Assembly: GCA_964553105.1 (NCBI GenBank)
Contig: CAZKJO010000046.1
Coordinates: forward strand, 1-15,782
Direction of reading: 5' to 3'
Length of the DNA stretch: 15,782 bases
DNA from: Profundicola sp964553105
GTDB lineage: Bacteria; Bacteroidota; Bacteroidia; Flavobacteriales; Weeksellaceae
This document shows positions 1 through 6,255 of this stretch, piece by piece. Made by a program: the position numbers and the translations under genes. The notes under the pieces are model-generated. The model saw only the letters and a program-made list of their open reading frames with translations. It did no database searches and was not told where the DNA came from. Positions within the stretch are counted from its first letter, which is position 1. Each line of letters opens with the position of its first letter.

Positions 1-2
1 CC

Positions 3-209
3 AGTCACCATAGAAAGGGAATTGGAAGATTACTAATGGAGCGTAGATTGGACCATATTCAATCCAAAAAAGATTTACACTCCATTAGAGTTAGAACAAC
101 TCAACTGACTTATAAATTTTATGAAAAAATGGGTTTTAAGCTCAAGGAAATTCAATTTGATTATTGGGAAAAGGACTTACATCTTTACCTTATGACAAGA
201 AGTATTTAA
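3..209 (+). CDS. GNAT family N-acetyltransferase, C-terminal part (5' truncated by window edge)
   Basis: This open frame enters from the left edge and ends with TAA at 207-209. It gives 68 residues starting SHHRKGIGRLLMERRLDHI. The HRKGIGRLLMER stretch is the acetyl-CoA pyrophosphate-binding loop (motif A, R/Q-x-x-G-x-G/A) of GCN5-related N-acetyltransferases. About 35 residues later, TTQLTYKFYEKMGFK is the usual motif B ('A..FYEK.GF') near the GNAT C-terminus. The protein would transfer an acetyl group from acetyl-CoA to an amine, but the substrate cannot be told because the N-terminal half lies outside the window. A strong hairpin follows 30 nt after the stop. Family assignment is confident; function is open. 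Confidence 0.8.
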   Translation, partial: SHHRKGIGRLLMERRLDHIQSKKDLHSIRVRTTQLTYKFYEKMGFKLKEIQFDYWEKDLHLYLMTRSI

Positions 210-239
210 TCGAATCCACCTCTATTTACATATCAAAAT

Positions 240-280
240 AAAAGCTGCACTATAATCTAACAGATTAAAGTGCAGCTTTT
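240..280. terminator. Bidirectional intrinsic terminator between GNAT gene and ssb copy 1
   Basis: Twelve perfect pairs (240-251 with 269-280, AAAAGCTGCACT/AGTGCAGCTTTT), one A.A mismatch, six more pairs (253-258 with 262-267) and a 3-nt loop. The A-run on the left arm and the T-run on the right give U-rich 3' ends on both strands. This suits the convergent genes, which end at 209 (+) and 303 (-). Confidence 0.85.
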
Positions 281-302
281 GGCTTAATCAAGTCTCAAAC
301 CC

Positions 303-725
303 TTAGAAAGGTAAACCGTCATCTTCTACTGAAGCTTTATAAAAGTCTCGCGTATTATTCACTTGCTGAACTGTTTCCTTATTTCCATTGGAGCTTTTCT
401 TGTCTAGCACCATAAAGGATTTAACCTCAACTTCTGTGATATAACGCTTAACATTATCCTTGTCGGTATAATCGCGACTAACAAGCTTACCTTCAATCAT
501 CACATAAGTTCCTTTTTGAACTTGTTTTTCTATTCTCTCAGCGACAAACCTCCAACCTATGAGATTGTGCCAAATGGTGTTATCTATCCATTCACCGTTT
601 TTGTTTCTGTAGCCTTCGTTCGTGGCAAGACTGAATCTTGCTAATTTACCAGAATCTCCGAAATTCTTGATGTCTGGTGTTTGACCTACGTGACCTACTA
701 ACTGTACTTTGTTTCTGATACTCAT
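303..725 (-). CDS. ssb: Single-stranded DNA-binding protein, copy 1
   Basis: This 140-aa protein fits bacterial SSB. Residues 1-110 form the OB fold: a NKVQLVGHVGQ first strand, the conserved W52-H-N and W58 ssDNA-stacking region, EGKLVSRDYTDKD, and RYITEVEV. A short Asn/Gln-rich linker follows, then the acidic tip DDGLPF that recruits repair and replication partners. SSB coats and protects ssDNA during replication, recombination and repair. I chose the ATG at 725. The frame stays open for 30 more codons to 815, but that upstream ATG is absent from the second copy and the family starts at MSI. The second copy at 1309-1731 matches about 88 of the first 111 residues; the linkers have diverged. 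Both genes carry their own terminator and the same 152-nt leader. I cannot tell which, if either, is the replicative SSB. Confidence 0.93.
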   Translation of the reverse strand: MSIRNKVQLVGHVGQTPDIKNFGDSGKLARFSLATNEGYRNKNGEWIDNTIWHNLIGWRFVAERIEKQVQKGTYVMIEGKLVSRDYTDKDNVKRYITEVEVKSFMVLDKKSSNGNKETVQQVNNTRDFYKASVEDDGLPF

Positions 726-877
726 GATTTCTAAATTTTTGGTTAAACAATTAGTTACAAAGTGTGAAAGTTTGTTTTTACTTGAACTTTCTACTGCAAA
801 TATGAGAACCGCCATTCACCTAAGTCGACATTAAAACATTTACTCTCGTTTATAGTCGTTTGTAAATGCTTAAAAAT
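726..877 (-). repeat. Conserved leader/promoter region of ssb copy 1, duplicated at 1732-1883
   Basis: By my base-by-base count these 152 nt match 1732-1883 at about 134 positions without any gap. The 46 nt nearest the start codon (726-771) are identical. Similarity collapses abruptly beyond 877/1883. The region probably carries the promoter and 5' UTR. An ATATTTG close to the -7 consensus is conserved (+ strand 797-803, CAAATAT), but I do not see a matching -33 TTG, so the promoter is not assigned exactly. The distal part holds a two-turn repeat listed separately. Confidence 0.8.
837..868. promoter_or_regulatory. Candidate regulator-binding site upstream of ssb copy 1 (inverted plus direct repeat)
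   Basis: CATTTAC (837-843) and GTAAATG (862-868) form a perfect 7-bp inverted repeat. Between them lie two direct TCGTTT repeats (846-851 and 856-861) exactly one helical turn (10 bp) apart. The second ssb has the same arrangement at 1843-1874, with TCGCTT then TCGTTT and a conserved TTAC/GTAA core. Binding by a transcription factor is an inference from symmetry and conservation. Confidence 0.4.
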
Positions 878-883
878 TTTTAA

Positions 884-1253
884 TATCATGATTTACAAGA
901 GATATAAGAACAACTAAGTAAAAACAATTTAGCTCATTATATATAGTTTTATCGAACTTTTATGTTATAAACTCCAATTAGTAAGGCAACTTAAATACAA
1001 TAATCAGGAGATTAAATCATGTTCAAATGGGACAAGCCGTTGCAATAATTTTACTGAAATATCATAAAAGCAAATGGACTGATTATATGAAACTTTAAAA
1101 TCTGGCTAGACAGATCAAATTCAAAAATCGAGCTTCTCAGATTAATAGAAAGTGTATCATTTATTTAATTCTTTTGATAGTGGATTATGTTCCTCTTTTA
1201 AAGCTAGCGTTTGGATTTTCAGCTTCGTATGTAATAAATTAAATCAACAACAA
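884..1253. other. Intergenic DNA without a recognisable gene between the two ssb units
   Basis: About 370 nt with no convincing gene on either strand. The longest item on the plus strand is a 23-codon frame from ATG 1027 (MGQAVAIILLKYHKSKWTDY...), open upstream to 985 without another start. On the minus strand, short stop-free runs cross 1180-1240. These could be coding remnants, but I recognise none. No transposon ends or target-site duplications are visible. Confidence 0.5.
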
Positions 1254-1285
1254 AAACTTCCTTTTCTATTAAAAAAAGGAAGTTT
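1254..1285 (-). terminator. Intrinsic terminator of ssb copy 2
   Basis: AAACTTCCTTTT (1254-1265) pairs with AAAAGGAAGTTT (1274-1285): twelve perfect pairs with an 8-nt loop. On the minus strand the hairpin is followed by TTG after a T-rich arm. It lies 23 nt past the stop of the ssb gene ending at 1309. Confidence 0.75.
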
Positions 1286-1308
1286 CAATCCATATTAAAA
1301 TTAGAATC

Positions 1309-1731
1309 CTAGAATGGAAGATCCTCGTCTTCTTCTGATGCTTTAATTACATTTTCCGATGATGTTCCATTTGACTGATAAGTTCCAGAGCTATCAGCGC
1401 TTTTCTTATCCAAGATCAAAAGATTTTCAACTTCTACTTCGGTGATATAACGCTTTACATTGTCTTTGTCGGTATAGTCGCGATTTACTAACTTACCTTC
1501 AATCAATACATAGGCTCCTTTTCGAACATATTTCTCAATTCGTTCGGCTACAAATCTCCATCCTATGAGATTGTGCCAGGTGGTTTTTTCCACCCATTTT
1601 CCTTCCTTGTTTTTGTAGTTTTCACTGGTGGCTAAGCTAAATCTTGCCAATTTACCAGAATCGCCAAATTCTTTGATTTCTGGATTTTGACCTACGTGAC
1701 CTACTAACTGTACTTTGTTCTTGATACTCAT
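1309..1731 (-). CDS. ssb: Single-stranded DNA-binding protein, copy 2
   Basis: A second 140-aa SSB in the same orientation as the first. It keeps the OB-fold landmarks (NKVQLVGHVGQ, TTWHNLIGWRF, EGKLVNRDYTDKDNVKRY) and ends in an acidic tip, EDEDLPF, which normally binds SSB partner proteins. Relative to copy 1, substitutions are mostly conservative in the first 111 residues, while the Ser/Gly/Asn linker (about residues 111-133) is quite different. The start at ATG 1731 follows from the family and from copy 1. The frame extends upstream to a GTG at 1803, but that start has no equivalent in copy 1. The two ssb genes are separated by about 430 nt of non-repeated DNA plus the leader, so this is a spaced tandem duplication rather than an operon. 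Extra SSBs often serve recombination, natural transformation or a mobile element; nothing nearby decides between these. Confidence 0.93.
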   Translation of the reverse strand: MSIKNKVQLVGHVGQNPEIKEFGDSGKLARFSLATSENYKNKEGKWVEKTTWHNLIGWRFVAERIEKYVRKGAYVLIEGKLVNRDYTDKDNVKRYITEVEVENLLILDKKSADSSGTYQSNGTSSENVIKASEEDEDLPF

Positions 1732-1883
1732 GATTTCTAAATTTTTGGTTAAACAATTAGTTACAAAGTGTGAAAGTATATTTTGACTTAAACTTTCTAC
1801 CACAAATATCAGAACTGCAAATTAGCTAAGTCGACTATAAAGTATTTACTCTCGCTTATAGTCGTTTGTAAGTGCTTAAAAAT
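1732..1883 (-). repeat. Conserved leader/promoter region of ssb copy 2, duplicate of 726-877
   Basis: This is the second member of the duplicated leader, displaced by exactly 1006 nt throughout with no insertion or deletion. The differences cluster in the middle (about 772-836 in copy 1). The 46 nt next to the ATG and the distal block 1844-1883 (2 differences in 40 nt) are best kept. That is the pattern expected if both ends carry function. Confidence 0.8.
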
Positions 1884-1958
1884 AAATAAACAACTAAATA
1901 TCAATAAATTGCAAAGCTATTTAAAATTGAATTATTTTCATATTTATACCCAATTAAA

Positions 1959-2948
1959 TCACTTGGCATAAAGTTTTACCTCTATTTTACCATCATGTGT
2001 TACAGTTCCCCGGAACATTCCCGAAGTATTAAAATCCATAGCAACAATTCCATTTTTATCTAAGGCAATCATTCCTCCGTTTCCACCTAAATTATCAATA
2101 TGCGCTAAAACCTCAGCGACACTTTTATCTACTGGTTGATTAGCATACATCATTCTTGCTGCAACATCATAGGCTGCAACACTTCGGATATAAAATTCTC
2201 CCCAACCTGTACTCGAAACACCCACTTCTTTGTTTGCGTAAGTTCCCGCACCAATGATCGGCGAATCTCCTATCCTAGCCCATTTCTTATTGGTCATACC
2301 GCCCGTAGAAGTTCCGGCGGCTATATTGCCTTCTTTATCCAATGCAACCGCCCCAACCGTCCCAAATTTCCAATCTGGAAACTCTTTATCGATGGCAGAC
2401 AAATCCTTCTTTTCTTCTTTTTCTAAAATGTTTTGTAATGATTTAAATCTATCTTCCGTCCAGAAATAAACAGGGCTCACGATTTCTAAACCTTGCTCAA
2501 AAGCAAATTTCTCGGCTCCATCTCTACTCAACATCACATGCGGCGAATGATTCATTACAGCTCTTGCGGCCAAAATTGGGTTTTTGACATTCGTTACCCC
2601 AGCTACTGCTCCTGCATTTTCAGTTTTACCATACATAATAGAAGCGTCTAATTCATTCCTTCCATCATGGGTGAACACTGCACCTTTTCCGGCATTAAAT
2701 AAAGGAGAATTCTCCATCACTATTATGGCCGCAGTCACTGCATCTAAACTTGTTTTACCTTGTTGAATTTCAGCATAACCAGCTTTTAAAGCTTCTTCTA
2801 AATTTGCCTTATAGGCTTTCTCTTCTTCTGGACTTACATTTTCTTTGTTAATATTTCCAGCGCCACCATGAATCACTAAAACATATTTTTCTTGACTCAA
2901 TGCCCAAGTCGACAGCAACATTAAAACGGATAAAATTAAGATTCGCAT
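1959..2948 (-). CDS. iaaA: Secreted isoaspartyl peptidase / plant-type L-asparaginase (Ntn hydrolase)
   Basis: This 329-aa protein has an N-terminal signal peptide (about residues 1-18, cleavage after ALS), so it probably acts in the periplasm. The family is made as one chain, cleaves itself before a threonine, and then hydrolyses isoaspartyl dipeptides and asparagine. Visible landmarks are VIHGGAG (25-31), NAGKGAVF (85-92), LDASIM (100-105) and the autocleavage site KFG/TVGAVALD, where T197 is the predicted nucleophile. GTSTGGM (212-218), RIGDSPIIGAG (225-235) and a C-terminal GGNGG complete the substrate pocket. The length is normal for secreted members. It is divergently arranged with the aldo/keto reductase at 3102 across a 153-nt gap, and no clear promoter could be fixed there. 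Likely roles are nitrogen scavenging or removal of isoaspartyl peptides. The symbol is given by family resemblance. Confidence 0.92.
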   Translation of the reverse strand: MRILILSVLMLLSTWALSQEKYVLVIHGGAGNINKENVSPEEEKAYKANLEEALKAGYAEIQQGKTSLDAVTAAIIVMENSPLFNAGKGAVFTHDGRNELDASIMYGKTENAGAVAGVTNVKNPILAARAVMNHSPHVMLSRDGAEKFAFEQGLEIVSPVYFWTEDRFKSLQNILEKEEKKDLSAIDKEFPDWKFGTVGAVALDKEGNIAAGTSTGGMTNKKWARIGDSPIIGAGTYANKEVGVSSTGWGEFYIRSVAAYDVAARMMYANQPVDKSVAEVLAHIDNLGGNGGMIALDKNGIVAMDFNTSGMFRGTVTHDGKIEVKLYAK

Positions 2949-3101
2949 ATTTTTAAATTGTTGATTGAATGCCTCAATTTATAACATTCTACATTTTTAA
3001 ACATCATTAAATCCATCAATTCACAAAATTGTAAAGTGTAATTTCAACAAAGATTAATTAACTTGGCTTTTGAAAATTCAAAAAACATTTAAAATCAAAA
3101 A

Positions 3102-3968
3102 ATGGCGCAGCAATCAAAAATCATTATTGGATGTATGTCTTGGGGAAATTGGGGCAAACAATTATCTACAAACGAACAAGCAGATTTAATTCAATTCTGC
3201 ACCGAAAATGGAAATAATACTTTTGATCATGCTGATATTTATGGCGATTACACCACCGAAAGTCAATTTGGAAAAGCTTTAAAAGAAAGTGGAATCGAGC
3301 GCGAAAAAATTCAATTGATTTCTAAATGTGGAATTCAATATGTTGGAAATTCCCGCAACAATAAAATTAAGCATTATGACTATTCCAAAGATTACATCAT
3401 TTGGAGTGCAGAAGAATCTTTAAGAAATCTAAAAACCGATTATTTAGATACTTTTTTACTGCACAGACCTAGCCCATTAATGCATCCAAGTGAAATTGCA
3501 GAAGCCATAACGAGTTTAAAAGAAAGTGGTAAAATCAAGCAGTTTGGTGTTTCTAATTTTACAACTTCTCAAGTAGATTTAATTGCGAGCAAATTAAAAG
3601 TTGAAGTGAATCAAATCGAGTTTTCCTTAACGCAGCATGCAGCCATGCACAATGGAAGTCTAGATCAAATGATGCTTAAAGATATTCAACCGATGAGTTG
3701 GAGTCCGCTTGGAAGTGTTTTTAAACAAGATAATGAAGCAACTCAACGTATAAAACCACTTTTAAAAGATTTGGCTGAGAAATATGATATTTCTGAAGAT
3801 GGAATTTTATTAAGTTGGATTTTAAAACATCCTTCTCGAGTTTCGCCTGTAATCGGAACAACGAATAAAGACAGAATCTTAAACGCCAATAAAGCCTTAC
3901 AAATTGATTTAGAACTAGAAGATTGGTTTAGTCTTCTGGTTGCCAGCCAAGGGCATAAAGTACCATAA
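3102..3968 (+). CDS. Aldo/keto reductase, YdhF-like
   Basis: A 288-aa single-domain TIM-barrel oxidoreductase that should reduce carbonyl substrates with NADPH in the cytoplasm. The four catalytic residues are present: D42 and Y47 in FDHADIYGDY, K75 in ISKCGI and H121 in LLHRPSP. The strand GVSNF (149-153) and the cofactor loop IGTTNKDRI (251-259, R258) match the family. The short C-terminus and the sequence around MSWGNWGK resemble the E. coli YdhF subgroup, whose physiological substrate is not settled. The start at 3102 puts the first beta strand (KIIIGCMSWG) in the usual place. The next gene begins 9 nt after the stop, so the two are probably cotranscribed. Confidence 0.92.
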   Translation: MAQQSKIIIGCMSWGNWGKQLSTNEQADLIQFCTENGNNTFDHADIYGDYTTESQFGKALKESGIEREKIQLISKCGIQYVGNSRNNKIKHYDYSKDYIIWSAEESLRNLKTDYLDTFLLHRPSPLMHPSEIAEAITSLKESGKIKQFGVSNFTTSQVDLIASKLKVEVNQIEFSLTQHAAMHNGSLDQMMLKDIQPMSWSPLGSVFKQDNEATQRIKPLLKDLAEKYDISEDGILLSWILKHPSRVSPVIGTTNKDRILNANKALQIDLELEDWFSLLVASQGHKVP

Positions 3969-3977
3969 AAATCAACT

Positions 3978-4280
3978 ATGGATATCATTATTCACCTTTT
4001 GATTGCTTTCTTAATTGGGCTTTTAGGCTATTTAATCAAGTACAAGAAAATGTATCAATTGATTGCTGGATTAAATGATTACCACCCTGTAAAAAATGAT
4101 TTTAGCGATAAATATAACATACAGAAAGTCGGAAATGTGATGGGCAATGCGTGTTTTCTGTACGTCCTTGCTTGTATTCTTTCACTCGTATTAAATATAG
4201 ATGATATTTGGATTCATCTTATAGCAACAGCTTCCATATTCATTTATATTGGAATTAACTATGGAAGTTTTAAGAAATAA
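3978..4280 (+). CDS. Small three-helix membrane protein, DUF3784-like
   Basis: A 100-aa hydrophobic protein of unknown function. Three membrane segments are visible: about 2-20 (IIIHLLIAFLIGLLGYLI), 53-71 (MGNACFLYVLACILSLVL) and 77-95 (WIHLIATASIFIYIGINY). After the first helix comes KYKKMYQLIAGLNDY, then a polar stretch leading to IQKVGNVMGN. This pattern (YLIKYKKMYxLIAG followed by a GN at the start of helix 2) resembles DUF3784 proteins. It starts 9 nt after the aldo/keto reductase and probably shares its transcript. It ends 1 nt before the stop codon of the convergent mscS gene, leaving no room for a separate terminator. Confidence 0.7.
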   Translation: MDIIIHLLIAFLIGLLGYLIKYKKMYQLIAGLNDYHPVKNDFSDKYNIQKVGNVMGNACFLYVLACILSLVLNIDDIWIHLIATASIFIYIGINYGSFKK

Positions 4281-4281
4281 T

Positions 4282-5217
4282 CTAACGTAAACTACCTTCA
4301 GGAAATTGAACTTTAGAAGGTGCAGCATTTAATTTATTTAAAGCTAATTTTAAAATTGCAGTTCTTCTAACTGTCGTGTCTCTCGGCATAACTGGATACG
4401 AGATTACTGCTTCCATCCAAGCGCGTTCATTTACCCTAAAATAAACAGCAGGTTCCCATCGCGGACTACTTACGTATTTTGGATAACGCGTTTTAAAATC
4501 TTCAATGGCAGCCTCTAACAATGTTTTTTCGATAAATTCCATGTCGCTGGTAAAAGCCACTTGTAATGCAGTTTCATTCCAGATAAAAGGTGTTTGAGGT
4601 CCAGAGTAGTTGATAATTTCCTCTCTTAAAATTAAACTATTCGGAAAACGCACGACCCTTCCACTCGAACGGTCGTTACCCAAATAATCACCATTACATT
4701 CCAAAATTGAAGTGTCTAAATAGCCGATTTCAACCACATCTCCTCTAAAATTCTTGATTTGAATTCTATCGCCAACCAAATACGACCTTCTGAAGATTAA
4801 ATAAACCCAAGCAATGAAGGAAGTAATCGGTTGTTGCAAAGCAAAACCCAAAACCAAGGTAATCAAACCGAAGGAAACCGCTGCAGCTAACAAGTTTTGG
4901 AACATAAATGAAGCCGCAATAATTAAACTAAATACAATCGATAAAAACCGAACAATGCGATTTAAATTATATTTATCCCCTTCTAAATAGTTCTGTTTAT
5001 TGACAATGCGCGTTATAACTTTTCCAATTAAAAATATCAGAGAAATAAAGAACAGCGCAATCATTAAGTTCTTCACAAATGGAATAAATCTTTCTAAAGA
5101 CTCAAAATGCTCCCAATGATCAAACACAGGAAGGTCTAAAATATAATTTATCACCAACAGCACGATTGCCGTAATCGAGTAAATTATAATCCACCGCTTG
5201 TTATTTGCATCCTCCAT
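4282..5217 (-). CDS. MscS-family small-conductance mechanosensitive channel
   Basis: A 311-aa inner-membrane protein. Helices lie at about 9-27, 47-68 and 88-106, followed by the pore-lining amphipathic helix 108-143 (LLAAAVSFGLITLVLGFALQ, then PITSFIAWVYLIF). The MscS beta-domain signature VGDRIQIKNFRGDVVEIG is at 148-165, then the D-T-S turn, VRFPNS (189-194) and an alpha/beta C-terminal vestibule domain. Family members open under membrane tension and release solutes during hypo-osmotic shock. The pore helix lacks the dense Gly/Ala packing of E. coli MscS, so conductance and selectivity may differ. The ATG at 5217 is 19 nt downstream of a promoter candidate at 5237-5265. The gene converges tail to tail with the small membrane protein, 1 nt apart. 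Confidence 0.9.
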   Translation of the reverse strand: MEDANNKRWIIIYSITAIVLLVINYILDLPVFDHWEHFESLERFIPFVKNLMIALFFISLIFLIGKVITRIVNKQNYLEGDKYNLNRIVRFLSIVFSLIIAASFMFQNLLAAAVSFGLITLVLGFALQQPITSFIAWVYLIFRRSYLVGDRIQIKNFRGDVVEIGYLDTSILECNGDYLGNDRSSGRVVRFPNSLILREEIINYSGPQTPFIWNETALQVAFTSDMEFIEKTLLEAAIEDFKTRYPKYVSSPRWEPAVYFRVNERAWMEAVISYPVMPRDTTVRRTAILKLALNKLNAAPSKVQFPEGSLR

Positions 5218-5236
5218 TTTCGATCTATTCTTTTTT

Positions 5237-5265
5237 TAAAAGTAGAACTAAAGCTTTCTACCCAA
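5237..5265 (-). promoter_or_regulatory. Candidate promoter of the mscS-like gene
   Basis: On the minus strand TTG (5265-5263) is followed 18 nt later by TACTTTTA (5244-5237). This is 7 of 8 matches to the Bacteroidota -7 box TAnnTTTG, with acceptable -33 spacing. It lies 19 nt upstream of the ATG. Confidence 0.45.
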
Positions 5266-5340
5266 ATCAAGTGATTTTTAGTACTTAATATAAAACTCAA
5301 ATTTAGTTTTAATAAAGACTTTATAAAAATATTGAATCAT

Positions 5341-5348
5341 TATATTTG
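5341..5348 (+). promoter_or_regulatory. Promoter -7 box (TATATTTG) upstream of the secreted unknown gene
   Basis: A perfect TAnnTTTG box. No clear -33 TTG is present about 20 nt upstream, where the sequence is CTTTAT at 5319-5324. If used, the transcript would begin near 5355 and carry an untranslated leader of about 100 nt. Confidence 0.5.
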
Positions 5349-5388
5349 TTCTAACTTAAATTAATAAGATTTATTTATTCTTAAAAAA

Positions 5389-5416
5389 TTAAGTTAAACC
5401 ATTTTAAAACTGGTTT
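5389..5416 (+). other. Inverted repeats in the leader of the secreted unknown gene
   Basis: TAACTTAA at 5352-5359 is complementary to TTAAGTTA at 5389-5396. Directly after it, AAACCA (5396-5401) pairs with TGGTTT (5411-5416). Both fall between the -7 box at 5341 and the ATG at 5453, but the arms are AT-rich. They may be RNA structures or chance. Confidence 0.3.
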
Positions 5417-5452
5417 CAACCTCTATCTAATGCAAAATTAAACTCAATAATT

Positions 5453-6213
5453 ATGATTAAAAAAGTATTTTTCACGCTCGCTTTATTTTTCTCTTTTATT
5501 TTAGTTCAAGCACAACAAGATTATATGGACAAAATAGCCGAAGAGGTTTGTGAATGTATTTCTGGTAAGCACAATGACAANNNNNNNNNNNNNNNNNNNN
5601 NNNNNNNNNNNNNNNNNNNNNNNNNNNNNNNNNNNNNNNNNNNNNNNNNNNNNNNNNNNNNNNNNNNNNNNNNNNNNNNNTGGACAAAATAGCCGAAGAG
5701 GTTTGTGAATGTATTTCTGGTAAGCACAATGACAATACCGAACTCTTTAAAATGGAATTAGGCGTTTGCGTAATTCAAGCTACTAAAAATTATCATACTG
5801 AACTTAAAAGGGATTATGGTGTTGATGCATCCAATCTATATGGTCCCGAAGGCGAAAAATTGGGAGAAATCATTGGGGTTCGTTTAATAAATTTCTGTCC
5901 TGAAACTTTATTAGCCATTGGTAAAATGGTTGAAGAAGGAGAGACTTACGAGGAGACTTTTAATTTAGTTGGAACGATTGAAAAGGTGCACGAAGGACAG
6001 TTTATTGTGTTTGATGTGAGAAATGAAAACAATAGAATCGAAAAACTTTATTGGCTTCTATATATTGATTCTGAGTTTGATATGGTAAATAATTACAAAG
6101 ATTTAGTAGGCAAAAAAGTTAAAGTGAATGTTTATTTAAATGAACTTTTTGATGCACGCATTTTAGAATACAGAATGTGTAACATCATTAATACTTTAGA
6201 AGTTTTAGAGTAA
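5453..6213 (+). CDS. Secreted protein of unknown function, interrupted by an assembly gap
   Basis: As given, the frame runs from ATG 5453 into 100 Ns (5581-5680) and resumes to TAA 6213. The 55 nt before the gap (5526-5580) recur exactly after it (5681-5735). Joining 5580 directly to 5736 restores one uninterrupted 201-aa frame (DKIAEEVCECISGKHNDN then TELFKMELGVCV), which strongly suggests the gene is intact. The protein begins with a signal peptide (about 1-20, ending VQA/QQ). Residues 25-37 read MDKIAEEVCECIS, with a C33-x-C35 pair; further cysteines are at 54, 97 and 191. The C-terminal half (118-200, VGTIEKVHEGQFIVFDVRNE and after) looks beta-rich, perhaps OB-like. The signal peptide has no lipobox. 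I do not recognise a named family, though secreted proteins opening D-K-I-A-E-x-x-C-E-C seem common in flavobacteria. The function is unknown. Confidence 0.8.
5526..5580 (+). repeat. Left copy of 55-bp exact duplication flanking the N gap
   Basis: Identical over all 55 nt to 5681-5735 and abutting the first N. Its position and exact odd length look like an assembler k-mer overlap rather than biology. Confidence 0.9.
5581..5680. other. Assembly gap (100 N)
   Basis: Exactly 100 undetermined bases, the conventional placeholder for a gap of unknown size. It lies inside a coding region and should not be read as real spacing. Confidence 0.98.
5681..5735 (+). repeat. Right copy of 55-bp exact duplication flanking the N gap
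   Basis: Abuts the last N and repeats 5526-5580 exactly. Unique sequence continues at 5736 in the frame of the left copy once one copy is removed. Confidence 0.9.
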
Positions 6214-6231
6214 TTGCTAAATTTTTAGAAC

Positions 6232-6239
6232 TACCTTTG
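6232..6239 (+). promoter_or_regulatory. Promoter -7 box (TACCTTTG) of the pseudouridine synthase gene
   Basis: A perfect TAnnTTTG box ending 16 nt before the ATG at 6256, so the leader would be only about 10 nt. The nearest TTG (6214-6216, overlapping the end of the previous gene) is 15 nt upstream, which is shorter than ideal. Confidence 0.55.
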
Positions 6240-6255
6240 TCGCTCACAAAAGCCT

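Noticed and set aside
726..815. N-terminal extension of ssb copy 1 to the upstream ATG at 815 (30 more residues), similar to an extension of copy 2 to GTG 1803
   Set aside because: The upstream starts are not at matching positions in the two copies and SSB proteins begin at the MSI methionine. The shared identity is better explained as a conserved leader.
2136..2469. Open frames on the plus strand opposite the asparaginase gene
   Set aside because: They lie wholly within a well-supported gene on the other strand and show no family features.
5526..5735. Genuine tandem duplication inside the secreted gene
   Set aside because: The duplicate abuts the N gap on both sides, has exactly 55 nt with no mismatch, and its removal restores one frame. 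An assembly overlap is simpler.
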